A DNA stretch of 64,000 nt from Clostridium intestinale DSM 6191 (GTDB lineage: Bacteria > Bacillota > Clostridia > Clostridiales > Clostridiaceae). The DNA is taken from assembly GCF_900130055.1 (NCBI RefSeq), contig NZ_FQXU01000007.1, positions 71,512 to 135,511 on the forward strand, written 5' to 3'. The notes under the pieces are model-generated. The model was not told the origin of the DNA. It ran no database searches and was given only the letters and a program-made list of their open reading frames with translations. This document shows positions 44,981 to 54,513 of this stretch, in pieces (the first letter of the stretch is position 1; every line of letters starts with the position of its first letter). The position numbers were made by a program, and so were the translations under genes.

Positions 44981-45847
44981 TTACAAATCATAAAAATAAC
45001 TATTACTAACTTGTTCGCTTTCAAATAAAGCATCACTATTTTGTTTTATCTTTAAATAATTTTTATTTGATTCAATAAGCATTTCAAAAATCAAATCAAT
45101 AGCTAATAAAAAAGGAATATGTTCAGAAATTACTGAGCTGTGTTTAATTGAAAGCCTGTCAGCAGTAACTATCTTTACATCTGCAATAGCATTTGATTTC
45201 TGATAATCATAACTTGTAATTGTAACTAGTTTAGCATTTCTTTCTTCTATTATATTTAAGGATTCAATTATATCTCTAACTGAAATAGATCTAGATATTG
45301 TTATAAACAAATCATTTTCTTTTGCATTAATGCTACTTAATTTCATATTAGGTCCATCATTATAGGCTTCAGCACTTATACCTATCATATTAAGCTTCTG
45401 TTTTAATTCCAAAGCAGCAAGCCAAGAGCTAAATACTCCAAATATATATATCCTTCTAGCACCTTTTATTAATTCAACTGCCTTTATTAAATCCTTTTCG
45501 TTAATTAAAGAAGCTGTATTTAATATAAGTTCATTATAATCTGATGAAATAGAATCTATAATATTATCATTTTTTTTGCTTTTATCTTTTTCTCTCATGT
45601 TTCTATAAAAATTATCTTGAGCTAAAGCTATCTTAAAATCATTAAAGCCTTTAAATCCAATCTTTTTACAAAATCTATTAATACTGGTTTCTGATGTCCC
45701 AGTTTCATTAGCCATATATGTTATTGTGTTATTAACAACTACTTCGGGATTATTAATAACAAAATTCGCTATTTCATTTTCACTAAAGGTAAAATTCTTC
45801 TGCTTTGATATAATCTTAGTTATTACAACGGGAATACTGGTATTCAT
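44981..45847 (-). CDS. RpiR/MurR-family regulator (second copy)
   Basis: A 288-residue regulator with an N-terminal RpiR HTH (ETGTSETSINRFCKKIGFKGFNDFKIAL over about residues 45-75) and a C-terminal SIS domain (IYIFGVFSSWLAALELKQKL; LFITISRSISVRDIIESLNI). The SIS region resembles phosphosugar-binding regulators. It is about 140 bases after an aldose 1-epimerase-like gene on the same strand and ends at its own terminator. The controlled sugar pathway is unknown. Confidence 0.87.
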   Translation of the reverse strand: MNTSIPVVITKIISKQKNFTFSENEIANFVINNPEVVVNNTITYMANETGTSETSINRFCKKIGFKGFNDFKIALAQDNFYRNMREKDKSKKNDNIIDSISSDYNELILNTASLINEKDLIKAVELIKGARRIYIFGVFSSWLAALELKQKLNMIGISAEAYNDGPNMKLSSINAKENDLFITISRSISVRDIIESLNIIEERNAKLVTITSYDYQKSNAIADVKIVTADRLSIKHSSVISEHIPFLLAIDLIFEMLIESNKNYLKIKQNSDALFESEQVSNSYFYDL

Positions 45848-45987
45848 TAAGTCCTCCTTCTTTCACTTTCAAACAAAATGAATCATTTAAATAAAAATAA
45901 TCCACATAAAATTTATCTCGATAACCTTTATTATACCATCAAAACAAAATTTTACATAGATTATTATATATTCATGTAAATATATAG

Positions 45988-46860
45988 CTAATTAACTTCA
46001 ATTATATATTGAGTTTTAAACTTTTTATCTTCCTCTAGCTTTATTATTCCCTCTTTTTTTGTTATATCATATTCATCACCATAGGTTGAATTTATTCCAT
46101 GCCAAGGTTCTATACACACAAATGGAGCATCATTAATTGCTGACCATATTCCTACATAAGGAAATCCTTTAAAACTACATTTTATTTCTTTAGAGTTTTT
46201 TCTGTTTTTTAATATTATATATTCTGATTTTAGATTCTCTAATATTATGGCTCCTTTGTAAAACAAGGCATGATTAAGATTTAGAATTTTTTCATTATCA
46301 AAAAAATCTACTTTCTCTCCAGTAAGAAGTCTCTCCCCTAATAGTAGGCGTTTAACATTTTCATTCACTTCAAATTCTAAATAATAGTCCTCCATGGATT
46401 CATTATCTAAAAGTGGACATTTAAATGCTGGATGAGCTCCTATTGAAAAAAACATGGCCTTATTATCCCTATTTATAACCTCAAATTCTGTTTTAAGTGA
46501 AGATTCTAAAAGGGTATATTTAATATTTAGCTCAAATTCAAAGGGGTAACTTTTTCTTGTTTCCTCATTACTGCATAATCTAAAAGCTATTGAATCTGAA
46601 CTTTTATAAACCACTTCAAACTCACTTTTACATCCAAAACCATGTCCCATCATTTCATATACTTTTCCCATATGTGTATATTTATCTTCTGGCAGCTTTC
46701 CTACAATAGGAAATAATATAGGTGACTGGCCTTTCCAATACTTCTCATCTCCTTGCCACAAAACCTCACACTTATCTTTAATGCTCTTTACACTTGTAAG
46801 CTCCGCTCCAAAAGTTTTAATTTCTATACTAAGATACTCATTTTCTATTTTTTCTATCAT
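45988..46860 (-). CDS. Aldose 1-epimerase family protein
   Basis: A 290-residue beta-sandwich protein of the galactose mutarotase superfamily, LacX/YeaD-like subgroup. Visible: AELTSVKSI, VLWQGDEKYWKGQSPILFPIVGKL (first part), the His in MMGHGFGCKSEF, FSIGAHPAFKCPL and the catalytic region ICIEPWHGINSTY-like FVCIEPWHGI. Substrate may be an aldose or hexose-6-phosphate. A terminator-bounded operon lies upstream, so it is probably a separate transcript possibly shared with the following RpiR gene. Confidence 0.85.
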   Translation of the reverse strand: MIEKIENEYLSIEIKTFGAELTSVKSIKDKCEVLWQGDEKYWKGQSPILFPIVGKLPEDKYTHMGKVYEMMGHGFGCKSEFEVVYKSSDSIAFRLCSNEETRKSYPFEFELNIKYTLLESSLKTEFEVINRDNKAMFFSIGAHPAFKCPLLDNESMEDYYLEFEVNENVKRLLLGERLLTGEKVDFFDNEKILNLNHALFYKGAIILENLKSEYIILKNRKNSKEIKCSFKGFPYVGIWSAINDAPFVCIEPWHGINSTYGDEYDITKKEGIIKLEEDKKFKTQYIIEVN

Positions 46861-46878
46861 AAATCACCTCAAAAAAAT

Positions 46879-46907
46879 TCTCAAAGCCTTAATATAAAGC
46901 TTTGAGA
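46879..46907 (-). terminator. Terminator of the FAD oxidoreductase/HyuA operon
   Basis: Arms TCTCAAAGC and GCTTTGAGA (perfect 9-base) with an 11-base loop, followed by ATTTTTTT on the minus strand. Confidence 0.85.
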
Positions 46908-46958
46908 TTATAAAACACTAAGATTTACCGAGTTAATATATAGATTCCCTTCACCCTA

Positions 46959-47624
46959 TTAACTTATTAATTCTTTTTTCCAAGAAGTTATCATCTCATT
47001 GAAATTAGTTAAACTTATTTCTCCTGTTTCAATTAAATATACATAATCATAAATATTAGGAAGATATTTTAATCCTAATACCTCTTTGCAAAACTTGTGT
47101 GCAGCTATTTCTGAACACTTTAAAACAGAAGCTTCTTTTTTAAAGCTTAGTAATTGAAATGTACAGATAGGTTCCAATATATAATTTGTGTATTTTTTAT
47201 CTCTATGTTCTAAATAGTGATAAAATTCATGAGCTAGATGAATGTTTATTACCTCTTCATAAGTGAGTTTATCTTTTTCCTCAACCATCTTATTATAGGT
47301 ATTCATAAGATCTATAAGTGAATCTTCATATATTTTAATAATGTTCTCTTTTTTTGAGAAGTTTATTTCTGCCCTAAACTGTACACTATAAAATTTTCCT
47401 GATTTTTTTACAAACTCAACTTTAATCTCATTTTCATTACATAATTTAATCAAATTTGAGGTTTTATACTGTTTTCCCTTTTCTTCACCTAGTCTTAAAG
47501 ATTCAGTTATATAGTAGCTTACTTTATCTTTAGGAATTTTATGAAATACCAGATCATTTTTTAGCTCTCCATAAGCTAAAACTTCATCATCCAACCTATC
47601 TAAAATATCAAGAATTTTCTCCAT
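46959..47624 (-). CDS. Predicted zinc metallopeptidase (ImmA/IrrE-like fold)
   Basis: A 221-residue soluble protein. A zincin motif HLAHEFYHYLEH (HExxH at about residues 131-135) and a downstream SEIAAHKFCKEVLGL, where Glu could be the third ligand, match the ImmA/IrrE (M78) pattern. The N-terminal 120 residues are not recognised. It is the last gene of the operon with HyuA, 20 bases downstream, ending at a terminator. ImmA-type peptidases often cleave regulators in mobile elements, but nothing here suggests a mobile element; its role with the catabolic genes is unknown. Confidence 0.7.
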   Translation of the reverse strand: MEKILDILDRLDDEVLAYGELKNDLVFHKIPKDKVSYYITESLRLGEEKGKQYKTSNLIKLCNENEIKVEFVKKSGKFYSVQFRAEINFSKKENIIKIYEDSLIDLMNTYNKMVEEKDKLTYEEVINIHLAHEFYHYLEHRDKKYTNYILEPICTFQLLSFKKEASVLKCSEIAAHKFCKEVLGLKYLPNIYDYVYLIETGEISLTNFNEMITSWKKELIS

Positions 47625-47644
47625 ATCAATTACTCCCTGCTTTT

Positions 47645-49789
47645 TTATTGATAAACTAATGCAATAATCTCATTATCCTCTTGAAGATATTGTGTTTCTA
47701 CTTCTATTATTGATAAAAGCTGTTCTTTGGTTTGCATTCCTGTTAAATCAAGCATCTTTTCTTTGTAAAATAAAAATACTTTAGGAATTGTTGCATTTGC
47801 ATCTGAGTATATGGTGTTGTCATCTAAAAACTCATCAAAAACGCTGCTTAGTTGATTTTTTCTAAAAATTAAGTTATTTGCGTTTTCTTTCTTTAGACGC
47901 ACTATTCCTTCACGATCCACCACGCAAAGATTATTTAAGTTTTTCTTAAATAGCCCAAAAAACATTTTCTTTTGCTGTACAGATTTGAATAAACTCCATC
48001 TTCCAGTTTTAGCTATACCTTGAACCGTTGATTTTTCTACACTTAAGGCCTCTGATACTATCTCTTGCATCTTATCTTCAGATACTTCACTTTGAGTAAG
48101 ATCTTTAGATCTTAATTCTGTAGAACCTGTAGCTATAGCTCTTAATATATTTTTCTGGCTATCTATTTCTATTGTAACGTCAACTGTAGCTTCATTTGCT
48201 CCTGACTTTACTATCTTCTCTATAATTTCTTCTCTTATTCTCTTTATATCTTCTTCATTTGGATTTAATACAGATTTCTCTATTTGCTCACGAACCATAG
48301 CAAGTGCAACCCCTATTGTTGATATGTATGGTGCATTTTTTGCTATTTTCCATTTAAAATCTTCTTTGTCTGCAAGAGCTGGAACTAATACTGCTCCACT
48401 TCCGCCTCCTCCAACTAAAGTAATAAACTTTCTATCTAAATCATATTCATCTATCATTTCATTTACTATTTCCATAACCTTTTTAATAGCTATGTCCATA
48501 GCCTGCCTAGCTGCCTCTTCAACAGATATATTAAGGTAGTCTGCAAGCACTTGCCATGCTTTTTTTGCACTATCTACATTTCCTCTAGCATAGTCATCTT
48601 CTGGAATGTAGCCTAATATATTTGAAGCTCCAGCTAAAGTTAGTGAATACTCTTTCCCATCCTCACATTCTATAATTACATAGCTTTTAGGATCATCATC
48701 TCTTGGACTTATAAATTTTATTTTAGGGTTATTAATCTTATCTTCTGCTGCAAAAGATTCATAATCCTTACCTGCAATATGAGCACTTCTAGGACCAACA
48801 TCAGTTATTTTCTTATCCTCAACCTTTATCATACTTCCTCCAGCAACTCCTAATGTTCTTACATCTAGAGATTGAAGGTAGGTTTTATGTCCTCCTACTT
48901 GAGCATTTTTTATCATTACTTTTCCATTTTTAATTACTGATATATCTACACTGGTTCCACCAACTTCAAAAAATATCCCATCAGATATTTTTTCATACAT
49001 AAGTGCACCTGCAACTCCAGCAGCAAGTCCTGATAACATTGTAAGTATTGGTCTTTTTCTAACTTCCTCAACACTCATTACTCCACCATCACAACGCATT
49101 ATCATAAGCTGTGATTTTATCTTAGCATCCTTAACAGCCTTTTCTGTCATATTAGCAGTTTCCATCATCTTAGGTATTAAACTTGCATTAACTACTGCTG
49201 TTCTTGTTCTAATTTTCAGTCCATATAATTGTGAAATTTCATGTCCACCAGTTGCATATATATTTTTTGAATTAGCTATATCTATTACTTTAAGTTCATT
49301 TGATGGATCATCAACACTATAGGCTTCTGAGGCAACTATAACCTCTGCACCTTCTTTTATTAGCCCATCAATTGTACTATTAATATTTGTTTCATTTAAG
49401 GTTTTAGAATCACAGAAATTATGATAGGTTTTCAAAAACTTTCCTGGTGCTAATTGTATATCAGAGGTTTTAGTCTCATTTTTAGCACTACCTGCGTCTA
49501 TTCCTGTTCCCATTCCAATGATTCCTATTTTAGCTACATCACCTTCAAGTAATGCATTAGTTGCTTGAGTTGTTCCATGTGCTATAAACATAACATCATC
49601 AGGAGATATATTATTATCACTTAATACCTTATCTATTATTCTAACTATTCCTCCAGCAACTCCTTCACTGCTAGCATGAGTTGTTGGGATCTTTTGCTTA
49701 GCTATAATTTCATAGCTTTCATTATCTATAACAACTGCATCTGTAAAAGTTCCTCCAACATCTATACCTATTCTAACTTTTTTTCCCAT
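47645..49789 (-). CDS. Hydantoinase/oxoprolinase A-subunit family protein
   Basis: A 714-residue ATP-dependent amidohydrolase family protein of the HyuA/OplA/AcxA group with an actin-like ATPase fold. Seen: RIGIDVGGTFTDAVVID at the N-terminus, AHGTTQATNALLEG, MRCDGGVMSVEEVRKRPILTMLSG (core), EVGGTSVDISVIKNG and LVGGGGSGAVLVPALA. The B subunit (HyuB) usually needed is not adjacent. It sits after a permease and a FAD oxidoreductase, suggesting uptake and ATP-dependent opening of a cyclic amide or related substrate (inference). Confidence 0.88.
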   Translation of the reverse strand: MGKKVRIGIDVGGTFTDAVVIDNESYEIIAKQKIPTTHASSEGVAGGIVRIIDKVLSDNNISPDDVMFIAHGTTQATNALLEGDVAKIGIIGMGTGIDAGSAKNETKTSDIQLAPGKFLKTYHNFCDSKTLNETNINSTIDGLIKEGAEVIVASEAYSVDDPSNELKVIDIANSKNIYATGGHEISQLYGLKIRTRTAVVNASLIPKMMETANMTEKAVKDAKIKSQLMIMRCDGGVMSVEEVRKRPILTMLSGLAAGVAGALMYEKISDGIFFEVGGTSVDISVIKNGKVMIKNAQVGGHKTYLQSLDVRTLGVAGGSMIKVEDKKITDVGPRSAHIAGKDYESFAAEDKINNPKIKFISPRDDDPKSYVIIECEDGKEYSLTLAGASNILGYIPEDDYARGNVDSAKKAWQVLADYLNISVEEAARQAMDIAIKKVMEIVNEMIDEYDLDRKFITLVGGGGSGAVLVPALADKEDFKWKIAKNAPYISTIGVALAMVREQIEKSVLNPNEEDIKRIREEIIEKIVKSGANEATVDVTIEIDSQKNILRAIATGSTELRSKDLTQSEVSEDKMQEIVSEALSVEKSTVQGIAKTGRWSLFKSVQQKKMFFGLFKKNLNNLCVVDREGIVRLKKENANNLIFRKNQLSSVFDEFLDDNTIYSDANATIPKVFLFYKEKMLDLTGMQTKEQLLSIIEVETQYLQEDNEIIALVYQ

Positions 49790-49846
49790 ATCTATACCTC
49801 CTATTATGAATAGGAATGGGAGACTAAAAGTATCCCATTCTTTTAT

Positions 49847-51151
49847 TTATTTAAATACTACAAAACTTGCTATTATCATTGAAATTAATACTGATACTAA
49901 AATCCATACTATTGTTTTCTTTAAAATTTCATTTATATCTGTTTTAGTAAAGTCCGCTGCCCAAACATTGTGTGAGTTTGTAGGGTCACATACTGCTTGT
50001 AGATTACTATCTATACGTAATGCTAACATTGCAGCTATAGGATTCATTCCTGCTGAAATCATAAGAGCTGCTATACCGCTTCCTAGTCCCCAAACATTTA
50101 GTGGTCCTCTATATATTGCTAAAGGCGCTAGTACAGTGAATATAAGTATATAAGCTATTGGACTTGTAGGTATTATTGCTTTTATTAATGGTTCTATTAT
50201 TGTAGCAACTTGTGGTGCCATAACAGAATTTAATAATATTCCTATCCCTATCATAAGTCCCAATGCACCTGCAACATCTTGAATTCCGTCTATAAGTGCA
50301 CTTGATAATACATGTATAGGTCTTTTAGGTGTTGCAAGTAATATTGCTATTGCTGCTCCTATAAAGATAGATGGAACTATAGTTAACTTAAATGCAAACA
50401 CTAATACTACTGGTATAATTGGGCTTATCATAGCTATTGCTCTAACATTTTTGTTGTCATTATTTATTACTTCATTTTTTATTGGCATAGCCCAAGCTCT
50501 TTTGCTTCTTCCACCCTTTTTTGTATAAAATACAATCATTGCAAGAGATACTACTATTAGTGGAATCGCTGGTATTAAAGTATATGCCGCAACTGTATTA
50601 ACTGGAAGTTTCACTACATCTGTGTAAACACCCCAGTTTGAAACGTTAAAGGTTACCCCTACTGCATTTGCTAATAATAGTACCATAGCACTTACTAGTG
50701 GACTTAACCCTGCTGTAAGCATTATTGGTATTATGATTGTTCCGACTAATATAACCATACCTAAACCTGAAGATGCTGAGAATATTACTGATGCTGCTAC
50801 AAAAAATGTAATAGCTATTCCAAGTGGTTTATCTCCAGCAAGTTCAGCTGCTTTTTTTATAATTGATTTAGTCACGCCTACCTTGCTAAGTATCTGTCCA
50901 AACCAAGCACCAAAAATTAATCCAGCTATTGCTGTTGACATCTTCATAGCTCCAGCCTCTAAAACATTTTTAGCAATTGTATAAGTCTCTGCATTACTTG
51001 ACATAAATGGAACCCCTGCAATTAAAGCAAAGACAACTCCCATTATAGGTAAAGCTAATATTGTTGGCACCTTCTTTGTCATCATAAGAATAACTGATAT
51101 TATAAATACCGCTAAAATTCCGATAGCCTGAATTGTTTGAATTGAACCCAT
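49847..51151 (-). CDS. Organic-solute permease (CitMHS/GntP-like, ion transporter superfamily)
   Basis: A 434-residue integral membrane protein with about eleven to twelve hydrophobic segments. The start IGILAVFIISVILMMTKKVPTILALPIMGV (first part) and SSGLGMVILVGTIIIPIMLTAGL are typical of ion-transporter superfamily carriers for citrate, gluconate or similar carboxylates. It is 29 bases after the FAD oxidoreductase and 57 bases before HyuA, so its cargo is probably the substrate of those enzymes. Confidence 0.78.
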   Translation of the reverse strand: MGSIQTIQAIGILAVFIISVILMMTKKVPTILALPIMGVVFALIAGVPFMSSNAETYTIAKNVLEAGAMKMSTAIAGLIFGAWFGQILSKVGVTKSIIKKAAELAGDKPLGIAITFFVAASVIFSASSGLGMVILVGTIIIPIMLTAGLSPLVSAMVLLLANAVGVTFNVSNWGVYTDVVKLPVNTVAAYTLIPAIPLIVVSLAMIVFYTKKGGRSKRAWAMPIKNEVINNDNKNVRAIAMISPIIPVVLVFAFKLTIVPSIFIGAAIAILLATPKRPIHVLSSALIDGIQDVAGALGLMIGIGILLNSVMAPQVATIIEPLIKAIIPTSPIAYILIFTVLAPLAIYRGPLNVWGLGSGIAALMISAGMNPIAAMLALRIDSNLQAVCDPTNSHNVWAADFTKTDINEILKKTIVWILVSVLISMIIASFVVFK

Positions 51152-51180
51152 TTTATAATTCCTCCCTAAGATAATTAATT

Positions 51181-52530
51181 TTATATATCTAAATATGCCC
51201 CTTGATTTAATAAATTTTCTTGAAGTTCATTAATATCTATATCTTTAACTGCTTTATTATTTTTACTTGCCAAAGCTGCTGCTATACCTCCAGCATGTCC
51301 TATTGCTCCAACTGTCGGGGTTGTCCTTATTGCAGCTTGAGCTTCAAAAGTCGCTGATATACATCTTCCAACAACAATTAAATTGTCTATCTTCTCACTT
51401 ACTAAGCTTCTGTATGGTATTCCGTAATATTCTCCCCACTTTAGATGCCCATGAGATGTTCCTTCTCCATCTGGACTATGAATATCAATTGGATAACCAG
51501 AGTGAGCTATAACATCTTGAAACTTCTTTTGTTCTAGTAAGTCTTCTGCTGTTATTGTATATATACCTTGTATTTGTCTTGATCCTCTTACTCCAATTGA
51601 TGGTCCTGTTGAAACAACCACTGCATTTTCAAAACCTTTAATTCTCTTTTTCAAGAATAATTCTAATTCCCTACATTGTTTTCTTCCTTCTATTTCGGCC
51701 TTAGTTAAACTCCAAGCATCTGTTCCATCACAACCTAAAATCCTAGTTGTATTTATTATTACTTCACCTAGGTTATTTGTTTCAAAGAAAAGTACATCTT
51801 CTCTTTTAATAGATATCTCTTTATTTTTTTTACCTTCTTCGAATTCTTTTACAAATCCTATTACTGATAACCTTGATACCTTGTCCATCAACGAAACATC
51901 TCTATGAATTCTAGTAAAATTATCAGGATTATTTTTTATATATTCCTTAATTTCCTCCATATTAACATTTCTCATCTTCATCTTTAATGTCATAGGTTGA
52001 GCAGCTCCATCACTTTCTCTTCCTTTTTTACAAGGAACTCCAGACAAATATGCAAGGTCTCCATCACCAGTTGCATCTATGAATACTTTAGCACTAAGTA
52101 AACTTTTACCTGACTTATTACATACTTCTATACTCTCAACCTTTTTTTCATATACGTTTACATCTGTGAGCATAGTGTGATATAGAACTTCTCCTCCACT
52201 TTCTAATAACATACATTCTAACTCATATTTCATACCCTCCGAGTCAAAAGGTGTTACAGTATAAGTGTAAGTTGTAGAATCAATTATATGTCCCTGTGAT
52301 TTTCCTGCTTTCTTCATTCTTTCAATTAGCTCATCAGTAATTCCTTTAATAACTTGTTTTTCCCCAGCATGAAAAGTCATCATTGGTCCTACTCCACAAG
52401 AAGTTAATGCTCCTCCTAAAAACCCTGTTCCTTCAATTATAAGTACTTTTTCTCCCATTCTAGCTGCGGCTATAGCTGCAACTGAACCAGAAATTCCACC
52501 ACCTACAATAACTAAATCATAGTTTTTCAT
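51181..52530 (-). CDS. FAD-dependent oxidoreductase (FAD_oxidored family)
   Basis: A 449-residue flavoprotein. The N-terminal dinucleotide-binding motif is VIVGGGISGSVAAIAAARMG, followed by EGTGFLGGALTSCGVGP; VFIDATGDGDLAYLSGVP and the C-terminal RCISATFEAQAAIRTTPTVGAIGHAGGIAAAL (core) complete the pattern of PF12831-type oxidoreductases. The oxidised substrate is unknown. First gene of an operon with a permease, HyuA-like protein and metallopeptidase. Confidence 0.87.
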   Translation of the reverse strand: MKNYDLVIVGGGISGSVAAIAAARMGEKVLIIEGTGFLGGALTSCGVGPMMTFHAGEKQVIKGITDELIERMKKAGKSQGHIIDSTTYTYTVTPFDSEGMKYELECMLLESGGEVLYHTMLTDVNVYEKKVESIEVCNKSGKSLLSAKVFIDATGDGDLAYLSGVPCKKGRESDGAAQPMTLKMKMRNVNMEEIKEYIKNNPDNFTRIHRDVSLMDKVSRLSVIGFVKEFEEGKKNKEISIKREDVLFFETNNLGEVIINTTRILGCDGTDAWSLTKAEIEGRKQCRELELFLKKRIKGFENAVVVSTGPSIGVRGSRQIQGIYTITAEDLLEQKKFQDVIAHSGYPIDIHSPDGEGTSHGHLKWGEYYGIPYRSLVSEKIDNLIVVGRCISATFEAQAAIRTTPTVGAIGHAGGIAAALASKNNKAVKDIDINELQENLLNQGAYLDI

Positions 52531-52688
52531 TTATTCTCTCCCTTCAACAAAATTTATGATATCGTTTTAATACTACATTTTTAATTTACCACACGCATTC
52601 TTTCTTGTAAATAGTTTTTAAAAATAATTTTCATTATTTTCGTTTATTTTGGATAAAATTTTCTCAATCTCCCTTTTTAGATTCAAAA

Positions 52689-52725
52689 TAAAAATCTCCA
52701 TGAGTATATTTCATGAAGATTTTTA
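52689..52725 (-). terminator. Terminator of the YcxB-like gene
   Basis: Minus-strand TAAAAATCTTCATGA and TCATGGAGATTTTTA (one mismatch), 7-base loop, ending in TTTTTATTTTG. Confidence 0.85.
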
Positions 52726-53271
52726 TTAATATTCAATACTTATTCTTTCTAATTCACTGTACTTTTCAACCAATTTAATAAACTCCTCTTTATAATTTAA
52801 ACTAAAGAAGAATCTTTTAGGTATAATGATTACCCCTATAGCCTCTCTATAAATATATATCTTTTCTTTTGTTTCAACTATCTTTTTTATTGCTGTCCAG
52901 TGACTTTCATATACCCCAGTTTTATTATTTTCAAATACTCCTTCAGGACGTATTAATATTTTATGATTCCCAAATAAATACTCCTGTTTTCCTCTATTAA
53001 TCATTCTTTCTAATCTTATTTTAAGCATGGCTTCAAAAAATTTTGGATAAAAAATAACCCAAACCAAATATATAATTATAAATACAATAAACCATATCTC
53101 AAAAGATATTGTACTTATCTTTCTTCCTACAAATGGCGCAACTAAAAAAATTAGTGATATTATATATCTTTGTATAAACAGTAATTTCTTCATTGTACTT
53201 GATGCCATTAAACTAAAGAGGTCATACTCTATATAATCTTTTTTTGAAAGTTCATATTCTAGTTCAAACAT
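52726..53271 (-). CDS. YcxB-like membrane protein
   Basis: A 181-residue protein with two membrane spans (residues about 35-50 and 58-78) and a C-terminal cytosolic beta-rich domain (ILIRPEGVFENN, SHWTAIKKIVETKEKIYIYR, GVIIIPKRFF) typical of YcxB-like proteins (PF14317). Function is unknown in the family. Lone gene ending in its own terminator. Confidence 0.8.
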   Translation of the reverse strand: MFELEYELSKKDYIEYDLFSLMASSTMKKLLFIQRYIISLIFLVAPFVGRKISTISFEIWFIVFIIIYLVWVIFYPKFFEAMLKIRLERMINRGKQEYLFGNHKILIRPEGVFENNKTGVYESHWTAIKKIVETKEKIYIYREAIGVIIIPKRFFFSLNYKEEFIKLVEKYSELERISIEY

Positions 53272-53303
53272 AAATTATTTCCTTTCAATTAACTTATTAA
53301 AAG

Positions 53304-53328
53304 TGCAGGTAACTTTTTATTACCTGCA
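53304..53328 (-). terminator. Terminator of the D,D-carboxypeptidase gene
   Basis: Perfect 9-base arms TGCAGGTAA and TTACCTGCA with a 7-base loop, then CTTTTAAT on the minus strand. Confidence 0.8.
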
Positions 53329-53335
53329 AACTTAA

Positions 53336-54400
53336 TTAATTCATTAACTCCAAAAACTCTTTATTTTTCATCGATACTTCAGAATATATATTTTTTTTAT
53401 ATATTTCATCTCCAACTTTTGATTTTATACTTATATATCCTAGATAGTCATCTTTCATTATTTTTTTAGTTGGAGTTATAAGAACCATTTCGGATTCTAT
53501 TCCATCTTTAGGGGCCATAATACTAATCTTGTCATCCTTAACTAAATCAAGAAACTTGCTATTTTTATCCTTAAAATAATCATGAACATTAATCGAATAA
53601 TCGGAATAATTTTCTTTTACATATTCAAATAATTTAGTACTTTCTCTCCATCTTTCTGGGCAGTTTAAAACAACAGTAATTATATCTCTGTCTTGATACC
53701 TAAATGAAGATACTAAACATTTACCTGCTCCACCTGTATATCCTGTTTTAACTCCATTAGCTTCAGGAACTTGAAAAAGCATTTTATTTATATTGTTGTA
53801 GTCTCTTGAGAAGTTATATTTACCTCTAGATATTTCTCTTGTTCCTACTATTTCTCTAAAAATATCATTTTCCATAGCTTTTTTAGTAGCAATGGCTAAA
53901 TCATAGGCTGTAGAATAATGATTTTCTGTATCTAAACCATGAGGAGAGTTAAAAGAACTATTAATTAGTCCTATATTTCTTGAACATTCATTCATCTGTT
54001 TATAAAAATTTTCTTTAGTTCCCCCTATTCCTTCTGCTATTGCAATAGCAGCATCATTGCCTGACTTATACATAAGTCCATATAAAAGTTCTCTTAAAGC
54101 TATTTCTTCGCCTTCTCTATAACCTACAGTAGAGCCATTAATGGTTGCAGAGCTTTTACTTATTTTAAATTTTTCATCTACATTTCCTCTATTTAAGGCT
54201 ACTAATGAAGTAACAATTTTAGTTGTACTAGCCATAGGTACTATTTCATGGGCATTTTTTTCATATAATATTACGCCACTTTTACCGTCTATAGCTACAG
54301 CTGCCTTTGCGTCAATTGATATTTTTTTTGTTTTTGCTTGTGTTGCAGTTGTTATCATAAATAAAAAACAAATAAACAACAATGATATTTTTTTTGCCAT
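53336..54400 (-). CDS. D-alanyl-D-alanine carboxypeptidase (PBP5/DacB-like)
   Basis: A 354-residue secreted or membrane-associated peptidoglycan peptidase. A signal peptide (ISLLFICFLFMITTATQAKT) precedes the catalytic domain with SxxK in MASTTKIVT, SGN in KSGNDAAIA and KTG in GVKTGYTGGAG. A C-terminal beta domain of about 90 residues follows. It trims the terminal D-Ala of stem peptides. It is divergent from the DUF2953-gerW sporulation pair, which supports a spore-cortex function similar to DacB or DacF (inference). Confidence 0.9.
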   Translation of the reverse strand: MAKKISLLFICFLFMITTATQAKTKKISIDAKAAVAIDGKSGVILYEKNAHEIVPMASTTKIVTSLVALNRGNVDEKFKISKSSATINGSTVGYREGEEIALRELLYGLMYKSGNDAAIAIAEGIGGTKENFYKQMNECSRNIGLINSSFNSPHGLDTENHYSTAYDLAIATKKAMENDIFREIVGTREISRGKYNFSRDYNNINKMLFQVPEANGVKTGYTGGAGKCLVSSFRYQDRDIITVVLNCPERWRESTKLFEYVKENYSDYSINVHDYFKDKNSKFLDLVKDDKISIMAPKDGIESEMVLITPTKKIMKDDYLGYISIKSKVGDEIYKKNIYSEVSMKNKEFLELMN

Positions 54401-54513
54401 AAAATCACCTCATTTTATAGTGTGTATTATTATTTAAATTTAATTCAATTAATAAATGTTTAATTTTAACACTTATGGATAAACTTAAAGATATAGTTAA
54501 TGAGGTGATTTAC

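Noticed and set aside
46959..47624. ImmA-type peptidase as a mobile-element marker
   Set aside because: No ImmR repressor, integrase or conjugation gene is nearby; the gene is in a metabolic operon with a shared terminator.
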